Part shown: piece by piece, positions 1-6,564 of the stretch
How positions within the stretch are numbered: position 1 is the first letter of the stretch
Layout: the number at the start of each line of letters is the position of its first letter
Origin: Amycolatopsis pithecellobii
GTDB lineage: Bacteria > Actinomycetota > Actinomycetes > Mycobacteriales > Pseudonocardiaceae
Direction: 5' to 3'
Assembly: GCF_009707865.1 (NCBI RefSeq)
Contig: NZ_WMBA01000045.1
Span: 1-64,000, forward strand
Length of the DNA: 64,000 nt
The notes under the pieces: model-generated
What the model was told of the DNA's origin: nothing
Seen by the model: the letters and a program-made list of their open reading frames with translations, nothing else
The model's database searches: none
Program-made: the position numbers and the translations under genes

Positions 1-1
1 C

Positions 2-304
2 CCCACGCCGGCCCCGCCCGCGAGTGTCGCTCCCCCGCGGACGGCGGCGTCGTCCGCTGCCCCGCCCAGCACGACTTCCAGTCCTGCCGCCGACGTCCGG
101 AGCTACCAGCTCGCCGGCGGCAGGGTGGTGCTGGAACTGGGCGCCACCTCCGCGAAACTCGTGTCCGCGACGCCCGAGACGGGATGGCAGGTCCAGGCCT
201 GGCAGGCCGACGGCTGGCTGCGCGTCGACTTCAACCGCGACGGCACAACCTCTTCCTGCTTCGTCACCTGGAACGGCCACCCCCCAACGGTCCAGACCAC
301 CTAA
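2..304 (+). CDS. C-terminal part of a secreted or membrane-anchored hypothetical protein
   Basis: The reading frame is open from the window edge to the TAA at 302-304, so only about 100 C-terminal residues are visible and the start lies outside. The first 33 residues are a Pro/Ala/Ser/Thr-rich linker of the kind that separates a membrane segment from an extracellular domain. A small compact domain follows, with four tryptophans, a single cysteine and alternating hydrophobic and polar residues that suggest beta strands. Pseudonocardiaceae kinases and anti-sigma-like membrane proteins often end this way, but no family is recognised here. The 22-bp repeat array begins five bases after the stop. 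Confidence 0.6.
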   Translation, partial: PTPAPPASVAPPRTAASSAAPPSTTSSPAADVRSYQLAGGRVVLELGATSAKLVSATPETGWQVQAWQADGWLRVDFNRDGTTSSCFVTWNGHPPTVQTT

Positions 305-308
305 AAGC

Positions 309-462
309 GCGCGAGTTGAACGTTGGGAACGCGCGAGTTGAGCATTGCGTGCACGCGAGTTGAACGTTGCGTGCGACGGGAACGCACAACTCGCGCAGCA
401 GGAACGCACAACTCGCGCAGCAGGAACGCTCAACTCGCGCGGCGGGAACGCGCAACTCGCGC
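309..462. repeat. Array A: 22-bp-period repeats, 3 forward then 4 inverted
   Basis: Core GCGCGAGTTGARCRTT occurs forward at 309, 331 and 353. Its reverse complement (AACGCNCAACTCGCGC) occurs at 381, 403, 425 and 447. Each step inside a block is exactly 22 bp: a 16-bp core plus a 6-bp variable spacer. The array fills the gap between the stop of the plus-strand gene ending at 304 and the stop of the minus-strand chitinase at 502, so it sits between convergent 3' ends. A transcript from either strand could fold the forward block onto the inverted block as a long hairpin. Confidence 0.9.
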
Positions 463-501
463 GCTACCCGCACCGCCACGCAAGTCAGGCCAACCCACTC
501 C

Positions 502-1707
502 TTAACAGGCGCCGTTGTCCGTCCATACCCCGGCCTGCCCGCCGGGAGTGTCACCGTAGGTCCACCACTTCGCAGTCCAGCTGTGTCCGTGGTAGGAAAC
601 GACCGCGTCGCCGTTGTACGCGGTGGTGGCGCTCCACGCCGCCGGGCAGCTGCCGCCCGGGTTCGACGGGGTGGTGCTCGTCGGTGGGGTCGTGGTGACC
701 GGCGGGGTCGCGCCGGCGAAGCGTGCGGTGAATTTCGTGAAATCCCAGTCGTTCTGGGAAACGTTGCTGCACACACCGTTGTCGGTCGTCGTGGTGCACG
801 GCCGGTCGCGGTTGACCGCCCAGAAGGTGAACCGGCCGAGGCCGTGGCCGGTCGCGTAGTCGAGCACGGTCTGGAAATCGGCCTGGTAGAAGAATTCCGA
901 GGCGTCGCTCTTGCCGTTCATCCCGGAGAATCCCTCGTGCGCGTAGGCCGTCCCACTGTCCCAGCCGAGATGGCTCATCAGCAGGGAATGGAAGGCTTCG
1001 AGCGCGGACGTCTGACTCGACGCGCCGTTGAATCCGCCGTCGAACGGCATGATCGAGAAATTGTTCGGGGTGAAGCCGAGCTTCTTCGCCTTGTCCAGCA
1101 GCTGGGTGCCGAACCAGCCCGTTCCCGCCGCGGTGCCCGGCATGGTCACCGACACGAACAGGCCCGGATTGTTGCGCTGCAGGATCTGTGCGGCGCCGAG
1201 CTCGTTGCTGATGGCGGCGTCGTTTTCGTATTCCGGTTCTTCCAGATCGAAATCGATGGCGTGCAACCCGTATTTGTCGATCACCTGCTGGTAGGCGGCG
1301 GCCGTCGAGCCCGGGTCCGAACAGGTCTGACCGAGTTTCGTGCCGCCGTACCCGCCGACCGACACCGACACGTCGCCGCCCGCGGCGCGGATCTTGCCGA
1401 TCACCCCGGCGACGGCGGTGTCGGAGGAGACCGCGGAAGTGCCGTCCCAGGTGGGACTGCAACCGCCGCCGTTGGGCGCGAGGATGAACGCGAGCTGGAA
1501 GGCCTTCTGCCCGGTTGCGGCCATCACCGCGGACGGGTCTGGCGGGTTGTTGCTCTGGGGCATCAGGTACGGCGCGGAGGCGTACCAGTTGCTGCTCAAC
1601 GCCGCGGTCGCACCGGCCGCGGCGTCGGCGTGGGTGACGAGCGTGAGCGCGGTACCGGCGGCCACCGTTGCGGCCGCGAGGATCGAGGTGACTTTCCGAC
1701 GGTGCAC
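502..1707 (-). CDS. Secreted GH18 chitinase with C-terminal chitin-binding domain
   Basis: This is an exported endochitinase-type hydrolase acting on chitin outside the cell. A signal peptide spans about residues 1-31 (RRK then a hydrophobic stretch ending near HADAAA). The GH18 barrel occupies about 35-330. The family signature DxDxE is present as DFDLE at 152-156, with E156 as expected general acid, and SVSVGGYGG at 114-122 matches the SxGG strand. A Thr/Pro linker at about 335-352 leads to a CBM5/12-like module with the aromatic AKWWT motif. The GTG start at 1707 follows AGGAGG by four to five bases. Two DasR-like repeats upstream suggest control by N-acetylglucosamine catabolism. Confidence 0.93.
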   Translation of the reverse strand: MHRRKVTSILAAATVAAGTALTLVTHADAAAGATAALSSNWYASAPYLMPQSNNPPDPSAVMAATGQKAFQLAFILAPNGGGCSPTWDGTSAVSSDTAVAGVIGKIRAAGGDVSVSVGGYGGTKLGQTCSDPGSTAAAYQQVIDKYGLHAIDFDLEEPEYENDAAISNELGAAQILQRNNPGLFVSVTMPGTAAGTGWFGTQLLDKAKKLGFTPNNFSIMPFDGGFNGASSQTSALEAFHSLLMSHLGWDSGTAYAHEGFSGMNGKSDASEFFYQADFQTVLDYATGHGLGRFTFWAVNRDRPCTTTTDNGVCSNVSQNDWDFTKFTARFAGATPPVTTTPPTSTTPSNPGGSCPAAWSATTAYNGDAVVSYHGHSWTAKWWTYGDTPGGQAGVWTDNGAC

Positions 1708-1748
1708 TTGTCCTCCTCGGGAAAAAGAAAACCGGGATTCCGGTAATG

Positions 1749-1791
1749 TGGACTAGACCATTGCGATAAGTCAAGTAGTTGGACTGGACCA
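1749..1791 (-). promoter_or_regulatory. Two DasR-like (dre) repeats upstream of the chitinase
   Basis: TGGACTAGACCA at 1749-1760 and TGGACTGGACCA at 1780-1791 are 31 bp apart, close to three helical turns. Read on the gene strand they are TGGTCTAGTCCA and TGGTCCAGTCCA. The Streptomyces dre core is TGGTCTAGACCA, and streptomycete chitinase promoters carry similar direct repeats. They lie about 40 and 70 bp upstream of the start codon, where a promoter is expected. DasR binding is inferred. Confidence 0.65.
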
Positions 1792-1841
1792 TTTTGAAGG
1801 GTGGCTACCGGCCCCGCCGGGAACCGGTAGCCAAGCGCGGA

Positions 1842-2969
1842 TCAGGCGGTCACCAACGACAGCCCATAGGTCCGCAGGATCTCGTTCACCGGCTGGAACC
1901 ACGTCTCGCCACCGGAGCTGCAGTTGCCGTAGCCACCGGAGGTGACGCCCTGAGCCTGGTCACCGGAGATGAACGAGCCGCCGGAGTCACCCGGCTCTGC
2001 GCACACCGAGGTCCGCGTCATCTCGAACACCGCGCCCTGCGCGTAGTTCACCGTCTCATTGAGACCTTCCACGACACCGCAGTGCCAGTGCGACGTCGAA
2101 CCCGAGCGGCAGATCGACGTTCCCGGCGCGGCCACCGACGAACCCCGCACCAGCTGGTCGCTCACCGTGCCCCAGCCCAGCACGACCGGCACGGTCCACC
2201 AGCCGTTGCCGATCCGGATGAACGAGTAATCGTTGCCAGGAAAGGAAGATCCGGCGAACGTGCCCTGCGCCGAACCGTCCCAGCCGGCGGTCGAAGCACC
2301 GACGCCGCCACAGTGCCCGGCACTGACGAATCCGCCCTGCACGGAGAATCCGATGGAGCACCGGACGTTTCCGTTGATGTAGTAGGGATCGCCGCCGACA
2401 GTGCCGGCTGCGTCGGTCACCGGCCGTGGCGCCGCCGTCACGGTCACCGGTATGCCGGTCTGGCGTGCCCGCGCGAGGAACGCGTCGACATCGGGGCCGC
2501 GCGCGTCCGGTTGAAGCGACACGACGAGGCTGCCGTTGCGCGGATCGGTGCGCCAGCTGCTCACCGACGGCGGCGCGGGCTGCGCCTTGGCCGAGTCGTC
2601 GAGCGCCTTCTTCGCACCGTCGAGCGCCGCCGCGCTGACCCGGGACGGCACCGTCGCCGCCCCGGTCCGCTCGACCGCCGCGGCCACCGACGAGTCGGTC
2701 ACCCCGACGACGAGCTTGCCTCGCGCCGCGTCGAACCATGCGCCGCCGAACGCTGCTCCAGCCGCCTGCTGGGCGGCGGGCAGGATGCCGGTGGCGTCCT
2801 TCTCCTGACCGAGTCTGGTCTGGACCTGTTGGGCGGACAAGCCGAAATCGTGTTGCATGGCCGCGAACATGCCCGGCGACATCTGCGCGACGGCCGCCGG
2901 GTTGGCCGTGACCAGGCTGAAGGCGAGCGCAGCCGCGCCGCCGGCGACAATGGCGATTCTTCGACGCAT
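1842..2969 (-). CDS. Streptogrisin-type secreted serine protease (S1 family, with prodomain)
   Basis: This is an exported chymotrypsin-fold endopeptidase made as a pre-pro-enzyme of 375 residues. A signal peptide covers about residues 1-29. A prodomain typical of alpha-lytic protease/streptogrisin runs to about 195. The mature protease follows, with the triad H219 (SAGHC), D247 (GNDYS) and S329 (EPGDSGGS), and six cysteines in that domain for disulfides. The ATG at 2969 is chosen over the GTG at 2978 because AAAGG lies eight bases upstream and MRRR begins a normal signal peptide. The gene lies directly upstream of the chitinase, in the same direction, and has its own dre-like site. Confidence 0.93.
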   Translation of the reverse strand: MRRRIAIVAGGAAALAFSLVTANPAAVAQMSPGMFAAMQHDFGLSAQQVQTRLGQEKDATGILPAAQQAAGAAFGGAWFDAARGKLVVGVTDSSVAAAVERTGAATVPSRVSAAALDGAKKALDDSAKAQPAPPSVSSWRTDPRNGSLVVSLQPDARGPDVDAFLARARQTGIPVTVTAAPRPVTDAAGTVGGDPYYINGNVRCSIGFSVQGGFVSAGHCGGVGASTAGWDGSAQGTFAGSSFPGNDYSFIRIGNGWWTVPVVLGWGTVSDQLVRGSSVAAPGTSICRSGSTSHWHCGVVEGLNETVNYAQGAVFEMTRTSVCAEPGDSGGSFISGDQAQGVTSGGYGNCSSGGETWFQPVNEILRTYGLSLVTA

Positions 2970-3038
2970 GGGACACACCTTTCGAGGGGGAACGGAAAAA
3001 ACACACCGCTCGTCGAGTGTGCGAGCTCTTCACGAAAT

Positions 3039-3050
3039 TGGTCTAGACTT
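3039..3050 (-). promoter_or_regulatory. DasR-like site upstream of the secreted protease
   Basis: TGGTCTAGACTT matches the dre core TGGTCTAGACCA at 10 of 12 positions and lies 70-81 bp upstream of the protease ATG. Together with the repeats before the chitinase it suggests that both exoenzymes belong to one amino-sugar regulon. Binding is inferred. Confidence 0.5.
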
Positions 3051-3200
3051 TTTGACAGCCTTGTCGGATTCGTGTCCTGCCTTGCTCCACTCGGCCCCGT
3101 CCGAAGGTGCGGTGACTGCGGACCACACCAGGGAAATGTCCGGGTCACTTTCCGGGGGGTACCTGATGCGCCGGGGTACGGCACGCGAGAGGCTGGGTCC

Positions 3201-3395
3201 ATGACAAACACGAAGAGGCTGGCCCGGTCGCGATCGGACCGCGTGATCGCCGGAGTGTGCGCCGGCCTTGCCGAGCGGGTGGGCTGGCGCCCGTCCACGA
3301 TGCGGGTGTTGTTCGTAGTGTCCTGTCTGCTGCCAGGTCCACAGTTTCTCGGCTACCTCGCGCTGTGGCTGATCATGCCGCTGGAGCGCGCGTGA
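3201..3395 (+). CDS. Small PspC-domain membrane protein
   Basis: The 64-residue protein is almost entirely a PspC domain. It has a basic N-terminus, then the family pattern RxxxDRVIAGVCAGLAER at about 10-27, then one hydrophobic segment (VLFVVSCLLPGPQFLGYLAL). Such proteins belong to the membrane-stress phage-shock family, but a stand-alone 64-residue form has no defined role. The ATG at 3201 has AGAGG eight bases upstream. Its TGA overlaps the GTG of tag by four bases (GTGA), so the two genes are probably translationally coupled. Confidence 0.85.
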   Translation: MTNTKRLARSRSDRVIAGVCAGLAERVGWRPSTMRVLFVVSCLLPGPQFLGYLALWLIMPLERA

Positions 3396-3946
3396 CCCGC
3401 TGCGGATGGGCCGCCGATGGCTCGGCGGCCATGATCGCCTACCACGACACCGAGTGGGGCCGGCCGTCGCATGAGGACGAGTACCTGTTCGAATTGCTGG
3501 TACTGGAAGGCGCGCAGGCCGGACTGTCGTGGTCGACGGTGCTCAACAAACGCGAGAACTACCGCCGCGCCCTCGACGGTTTCGATTACATCCGGATCGC
3601 GCGCTACGACCAGGCGAAGCTCGACGCGCTGCGCGAGGACGCGGGGATCGTCCGCAACCGGTTGAAGATCTCGTCGACCGTCAAGAACGCGCGGGCTTTC
3701 CTTGCAGTACAGGAGGAATGCGGGACTTTCGACGCGTACCTGTGGGACTGGGTGAACGGCACGCCGGTCGTGCACCGCCGACGGCCGGGCGAGCCGCTGC
3801 CCGCGAGCACCGAACTGTCGGACCGCGTCTCGAAAGACCTCAAGCGCCGCGGCTTCACCTTCGTCGGCACCACGATCATCTACTCGTACCTGCAAGCGGT
3901 GGGGGTCGTCGACGACCACATGCGGGGGTGCCTCGCGGTGAAGTGA
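3392..3946 (+). CDS. tag: DNA-3-methyladenine glycosylase I
   Basis: The enzyme removes 3-methyladenine from alkylated DNA as the first step of base excision repair. At 184 residues it is the normal length. The zinc-snap ligands are visible: C4 and H18 at the N-terminus (CGWA, YHDTEWG) and the His/Cys pair in DHMRGC near the end. The helix-hairpin region and the sequence ELLVLEGAQAGLSWSTVL are typical. The GTG start at 3392 overlaps the TGA of the PspC gene. It converges with the CDF gene, with five bases between the stops. Confidence 0.95.
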   Translation: MTRCGWAADGSAAMIAYHDTEWGRPSHEDEYLFELLVLEGAQAGLSWSTVLNKRENYRRALDGFDYIRIARYDQAKLDALREDAGIVRNRLKISSTVKNARAFLAVQEECGTFDAYLWDWVNGTPVVHRRRPGEPLPASTELSDRVSKDLKRRGFTFVGTTIIYSYLQAVGVVDDHMRGCLAVK

Positions 3947-3951
3947 CGCAG

Positions 3952-4545
3952 TCAGCAGTGGTCACCGCGCCAGGCTTCACGGCCTTCGTGGATCGCGACG
4001 GCGCCGATCACCAGTGCGGCCAGCGGGTCGGCCCACCACCAGCCGAACCAGGTGTCGGCGAGCAGGCCGGCCAGCAGCACGCCGGACAGGTAGGTGCACA
4101 GCAGCGTCTGCTTCGAGTCCGCGACCGCGCTGGCCGAGCCGAGTTCGCGTCCGGCCCGGCGTTGCGCCGCGGACAGCACCGGCATGACCACCAGTGACAC
4201 CGCGGCGAGCACGATCCCCACCACCGATTCCCGCGGCTTCCCTTGTGTCGCCAGGGAAATCGCCGAGCCGACGGTCACATACGCCGCCAGCGCGAAGAAC
4301 GACACGGCGATCACCCGCAGCGCGATCCGTTCTCGCGCCTCAGGGTCGGCCCCGGAGAACTGCCAGGCGACCGCCGCGGCTGAGGCCACCTCGATCACCG
4401 AGTCCAGCCCGAACCCGATCAGCGCCGTCGAATCCGCGACCGACCCGGCCGAAATCGCGACGATCGCCTCGATCACGTTGTAGCTGATGGTCGCGGCGAC
4501 CAGGAGCCGGATTCGCCGCGCCGGCACCACATTCCGCGCCGTCAT
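3952..4545 (-). CDS. CDF-family cation efflux transporter
   Basis: A 197-residue integral membrane protein with six predicted segments, of the cation diffusion facilitator superfamily that exports divalent metals by proton exchange. The N-terminal half carries NVIEAIVAISAG and GFGLDSVIEV, corresponding to the metal-site helices (an acidic D/S pair). SKQT and WWWADPLAALVIG form the second site. There is no long cytoplasmic C-terminal domain, as in short CDF members. The ATG at 4545 overlaps the stop of the upstream CmtR-like gene (TGATG), so translation is probably coupled. The metal is not determined; the CmtR partner suggests Cd/Pb. Confidence 0.85.
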   Translation of the reverse strand: MTARNVVPARRIRLLVAATISYNVIEAIVAISAGSVADSTALIGFGLDSVIEVASAAAVAWQFSGADPEARERIALRVIAVSFFALAAYVTVGSAISLATQGKPRESVVGIVLAAVSLVVMPVLSAAQRRAGRELGSASAVADSKQTLLCTYLSGVLLAGLLADTWFGWWWADPLAALVIGAVAIHEGREAWRGDHC

Positions 4546-4817
4546 CAGTCCTCGCACTCCGCGCCCGGCTGGACGGCGAGCACGACCTGCGCGAGCTCCC
4601 GCAGTGCGCGCGCCAGGTGCGGATCGGACAGCTCGTACCGCACCTGGCGGCCCTCGTACGACGCGACTACGAGACCGCAGCCCCGCAGGCAGGACAGGTG
4701 GTTGGACACGTTGGAGCGGCTCAGTTCCAGCCGTTCGGCGAGCCGCCCGGGGTAGGTGACCCCGTCGAGCAGCGCGACCAGGATCCGGCAGCGCGTCCTC
4801 CCGGTCTTACACTTCAG
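4545..4817 (-). CDS. CmtR-like ArsR-family metal sensor, apparently missing its N-terminus
   Basis: The minus-strand frame from 4853 to the TGA at 4547-4545 contains the winged-helix core TRCRILVALLDGVTYPGRL, then SRSNVSNHLSCLRGC, then YEGRQVRYEL, a very close match to Mycobacterium CmtR. The Cd/Pb ligands are kept: two cysteines in SCLRGC and one near the C-terminus (GAEC). However, the frame has no ATG, GTG or TTG before the recognition helix, and only CTG at 4817 is available. About 24 residues that form the first dimerisation helix in CmtR are absent. The preceding gene's stop is at 4854, so the 5' end looks deleted. It may be a pseudogene, or use a rare CTG start. Confidence 0.7.
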   Translation of the reverse strand: MKCKTGRTRCRILVALLDGVTYPGRLAERLELSRSNVSNHLSCLRGCGLVVASYEGRQVRYELSDPHLARALRELAQVVLAVQPGAECED

Positions 4818-4853
4818 TACAGAGAGAACAGTACAGCACCGACTGAAGCAACG

Positions 4854-5810
4854 TCACGGCGTCAGCACGATCCGGCCGAACACCTCCCCCGCGGCCATCT
4901 TCTGGTGCGCCAGCACGGCTTCCGTCAACGGCAGCACCTCGTGCACCACCGTGCGCAGTTCGCCGCGACCCGCCGCGGCGAACTGTTCGGTCCGTACCGC
5001 ACGCCGGTCGGCTTCGGGCGCGGTGTCGGAGCTGAAAGTGGCGAACGACGTCGACTTCTGGAACGCCGGGAACAGCGTCATCGCGAAGTCCGCGGGCGGA
5101 AGACCCCCGACCGCGCCGACCGCCACCAGTCGGCCGTTGGGGTTGAGCTTGCCGAGGAAGGCTGCCAGGTCCGCACCGGCGACGATGTCGATGATGACGT
5201 CATAACCTCCGTCAGCGCCCTCGCCGGAGCGGTCCAGCACATGGGTCGCGCCCAGCTCACGCAGGCGCTCGCCACGCTCGGCCGACGACGTGGTGACCGC
5301 CACCGCGCCGGCCCCACCGCGAGCCGCGAGCTGGACCGCGGTGATCCCGATGCTCCCGGCGGCACCCCGCACCAGCACCGACTCGCCGGCCGAAAAGTGG
5401 GCATGGGCAAGGCCGAAATGCGCCACCACGCCGGAACTTCCCAGCGTCACCGCGTCCACAGTGGACAGATTCGCCGGAAGCGGCACGACCTCCCCGACTC
5501 CGGCCACGGCGTGCTCGACGTAGCCGCCGCCCACGCCGGTGAAGGCCCACACGCGCTGCCCGATCCAGGACGTGTCGACACCGTCACCGACCGCGGTCAC
5601 CGTGCCCGCCACCTCGCTGCCGGGGATATGGCCTTCCGTGAAACCCCAGCCGAACAGCCCTCCGCTTCGGATCAGGGTGTCGGCACCGCCGACGCCGATC
5701 GACTCCACACTGATCAGCACCTGCCCGCCGGCCGGAGCCGGAGCGGGGACGTCGATGACCGCCATGCCTTCGGGCGGGCCGAATTTCCGGATCGTGATGG
5801 CCTTCACCAC
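4854..5810 (-). CDS. Zinc-independent quinone-oxidoreductase-like MDR enzyme
   Basis: A 318-residue medium-chain dehydrogenase/reductase of the NADPH:quinone reductase branch. The N-terminal GroES-like domain has HIPGSEVAGTV at about 61-71. The Rossmann nucleotide site is VRGAAGSIGITAVQL at about 148-162. The catalytic zinc cysteines of true alcohol dehydrogenases are absent. It is transcribed divergently from a TetR gene, with a perfect palindrome between the two starts. It is therefore probably the target of that repressor, induced by an electrophile or quinone; this is an inference. Confidence 0.88.
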   Translation of the reverse strand: MVKAITIRKFGPPEGMAVIDVPAPAPAGGQVLISVESIGVGGADTLIRSGGLFGWGFTEGHIPGSEVAGTVTAVGDGVDTSWIGQRVWAFTGVGGGYVEHAVAGVGEVVPLPANLSTVDAVTLGSSGVVAHFGLAHAHFSAGESVLVRGAAGSIGITAVQLAARGGAGAVAVTTSSAERGERLRELGATHVLDRSGEGADGGYDVIIDIVAGADLAAFLGKLNPNGRLVAVGAVGGLPPADFAMTLFPAFQKSTSFATFSSDTAPEADRRAVRTEQFAAAGRGELRTVVHEVLPLTEAVLAHQKMAAGEVFGRIVLTP

Positions 5811-5839
5811 TACCTCCTTGATCGTCTCCTGTGGACGTT

Positions 5840-5861
5840 AACCGGACGCAGGCGTCCGGTT
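5840..5861. promoter_or_regulatory. Perfect TetR operator between divergent genes
   Basis: AACCGGACGC, a 2-nt AG spacer, then GCGTCCGGTT: ten-base arms without mismatch. It lies 30 bp from the oxidoreductase start (5810) and 17 bp from the TetR start (5878), the expected place for an operator repressing both genes. Confidence 0.8.
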
Positions 5862-5877
5862 GGCTAAAGTGAGAGTG

Positions 5878-6564
5878 GTGACCGACCGTTTGCCTCACGC
5901 AACGCGTTCCGACGCCATCGACAACCGCGGGCGCATCCTCGACGCGGCCCGCGCGGTGTTCGCCACCGAAGGCCTGGATGTGCCGCTGCGGGAGATCGCC
6001 CGCCGCGCCGGGGTCGGCCCGGCCACCCTGTACCGCCACTTCCCGACCAAGGAGACACTGGCGACCGAGGCCTTCGCCGGCCAGATGCGTGCGTGCCAGA
6101 CCATCGCCGACGAGGGGCTCGCCGACCCGGATCCGTGGCACGGTTTCTGTTCGGTGGTCGAGAAACTGTGTGAACTGCACGCACGTGACCGGGGCTTCAC
6201 CGCGGCCTTCATGTCGACGTTCCCCCGTGCGATCGACTTCGCCGCGGCCCGCGAACGCGCCGTCAGAACGCTCGCCGAACTGGCCGGCCGCGCCAAGCGC
6301 TCCGGCGGGCTGCGCCCCGATTTCGTCGTGGACGACCTGGTCCTGGTCCTGATGGCCAATGGCGGCATCCGCGCCGGCTCCCCGGCCGCCCGCGTCGCGG
6401 CGTCCCGCCGTTTTGCGGCACTCGCGATCCAGGCGTTCCAGGCCACCCCGGAACTCGCGCCGCTGCCGCCCGCGGCGCGGTTGGCCCTCGTCCCGCCACG
6501 GCGCCGGGAAAACCGCTCATCGGGCCGCGCCGGGATGGTAGGAAGGCTGAGTGACCAACGCTGA
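5878..6564 (+). CDS. TetR-family repressor
   Basis: A 228-residue one-component regulator. The N-terminal helix-turn-helix covers about residues 15-60, with PLREIARRAGVGPATLYRHFP and KETLATEAF. The C-terminal ligand and dimer domain resembles TetR_C of the SBD class, with about 40 trailing residues rich in Pro/Arg. Two GTG codons (5875, 5878) are possible and the second is used here; the upstream TTG lies inside the operator and is unlikely. It probably represses itself and the divergent oxidoreductase through the 5840-5861 palindrome. The end overlaps the S9 peptidase start by 14 bases. Confidence 0.88.
   Translation: MTDRLPHATRSDAIDNRGRILDAARAVFATEGLDVPLREIARRAGVGPATLYRHFPTKETLATEAFAGQMRACQTIADEGLADPDPWHGFCSVVEKLCELHARDRGFTAAFMSTFPRAIDFAAARERAVRTLAELAGRAKRSGGLRPDFVVDDLVLVLMANGGIRAGSPAARVAASRRFAALAIQAFQATPELAPLPPAARLALVPPRRRENRSSGRAGMVGRLSDQR

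Noticed and set aside
309..462. CRISPR-like array
   Set aside because: Spacers are only six bases, units invert in the middle and no cas genes are present.
502..1746. Long plus-strand frame opposite the chitinase
   Set aside because: It is the antisense of a gene with clear GH18 motifs and a signal peptide.
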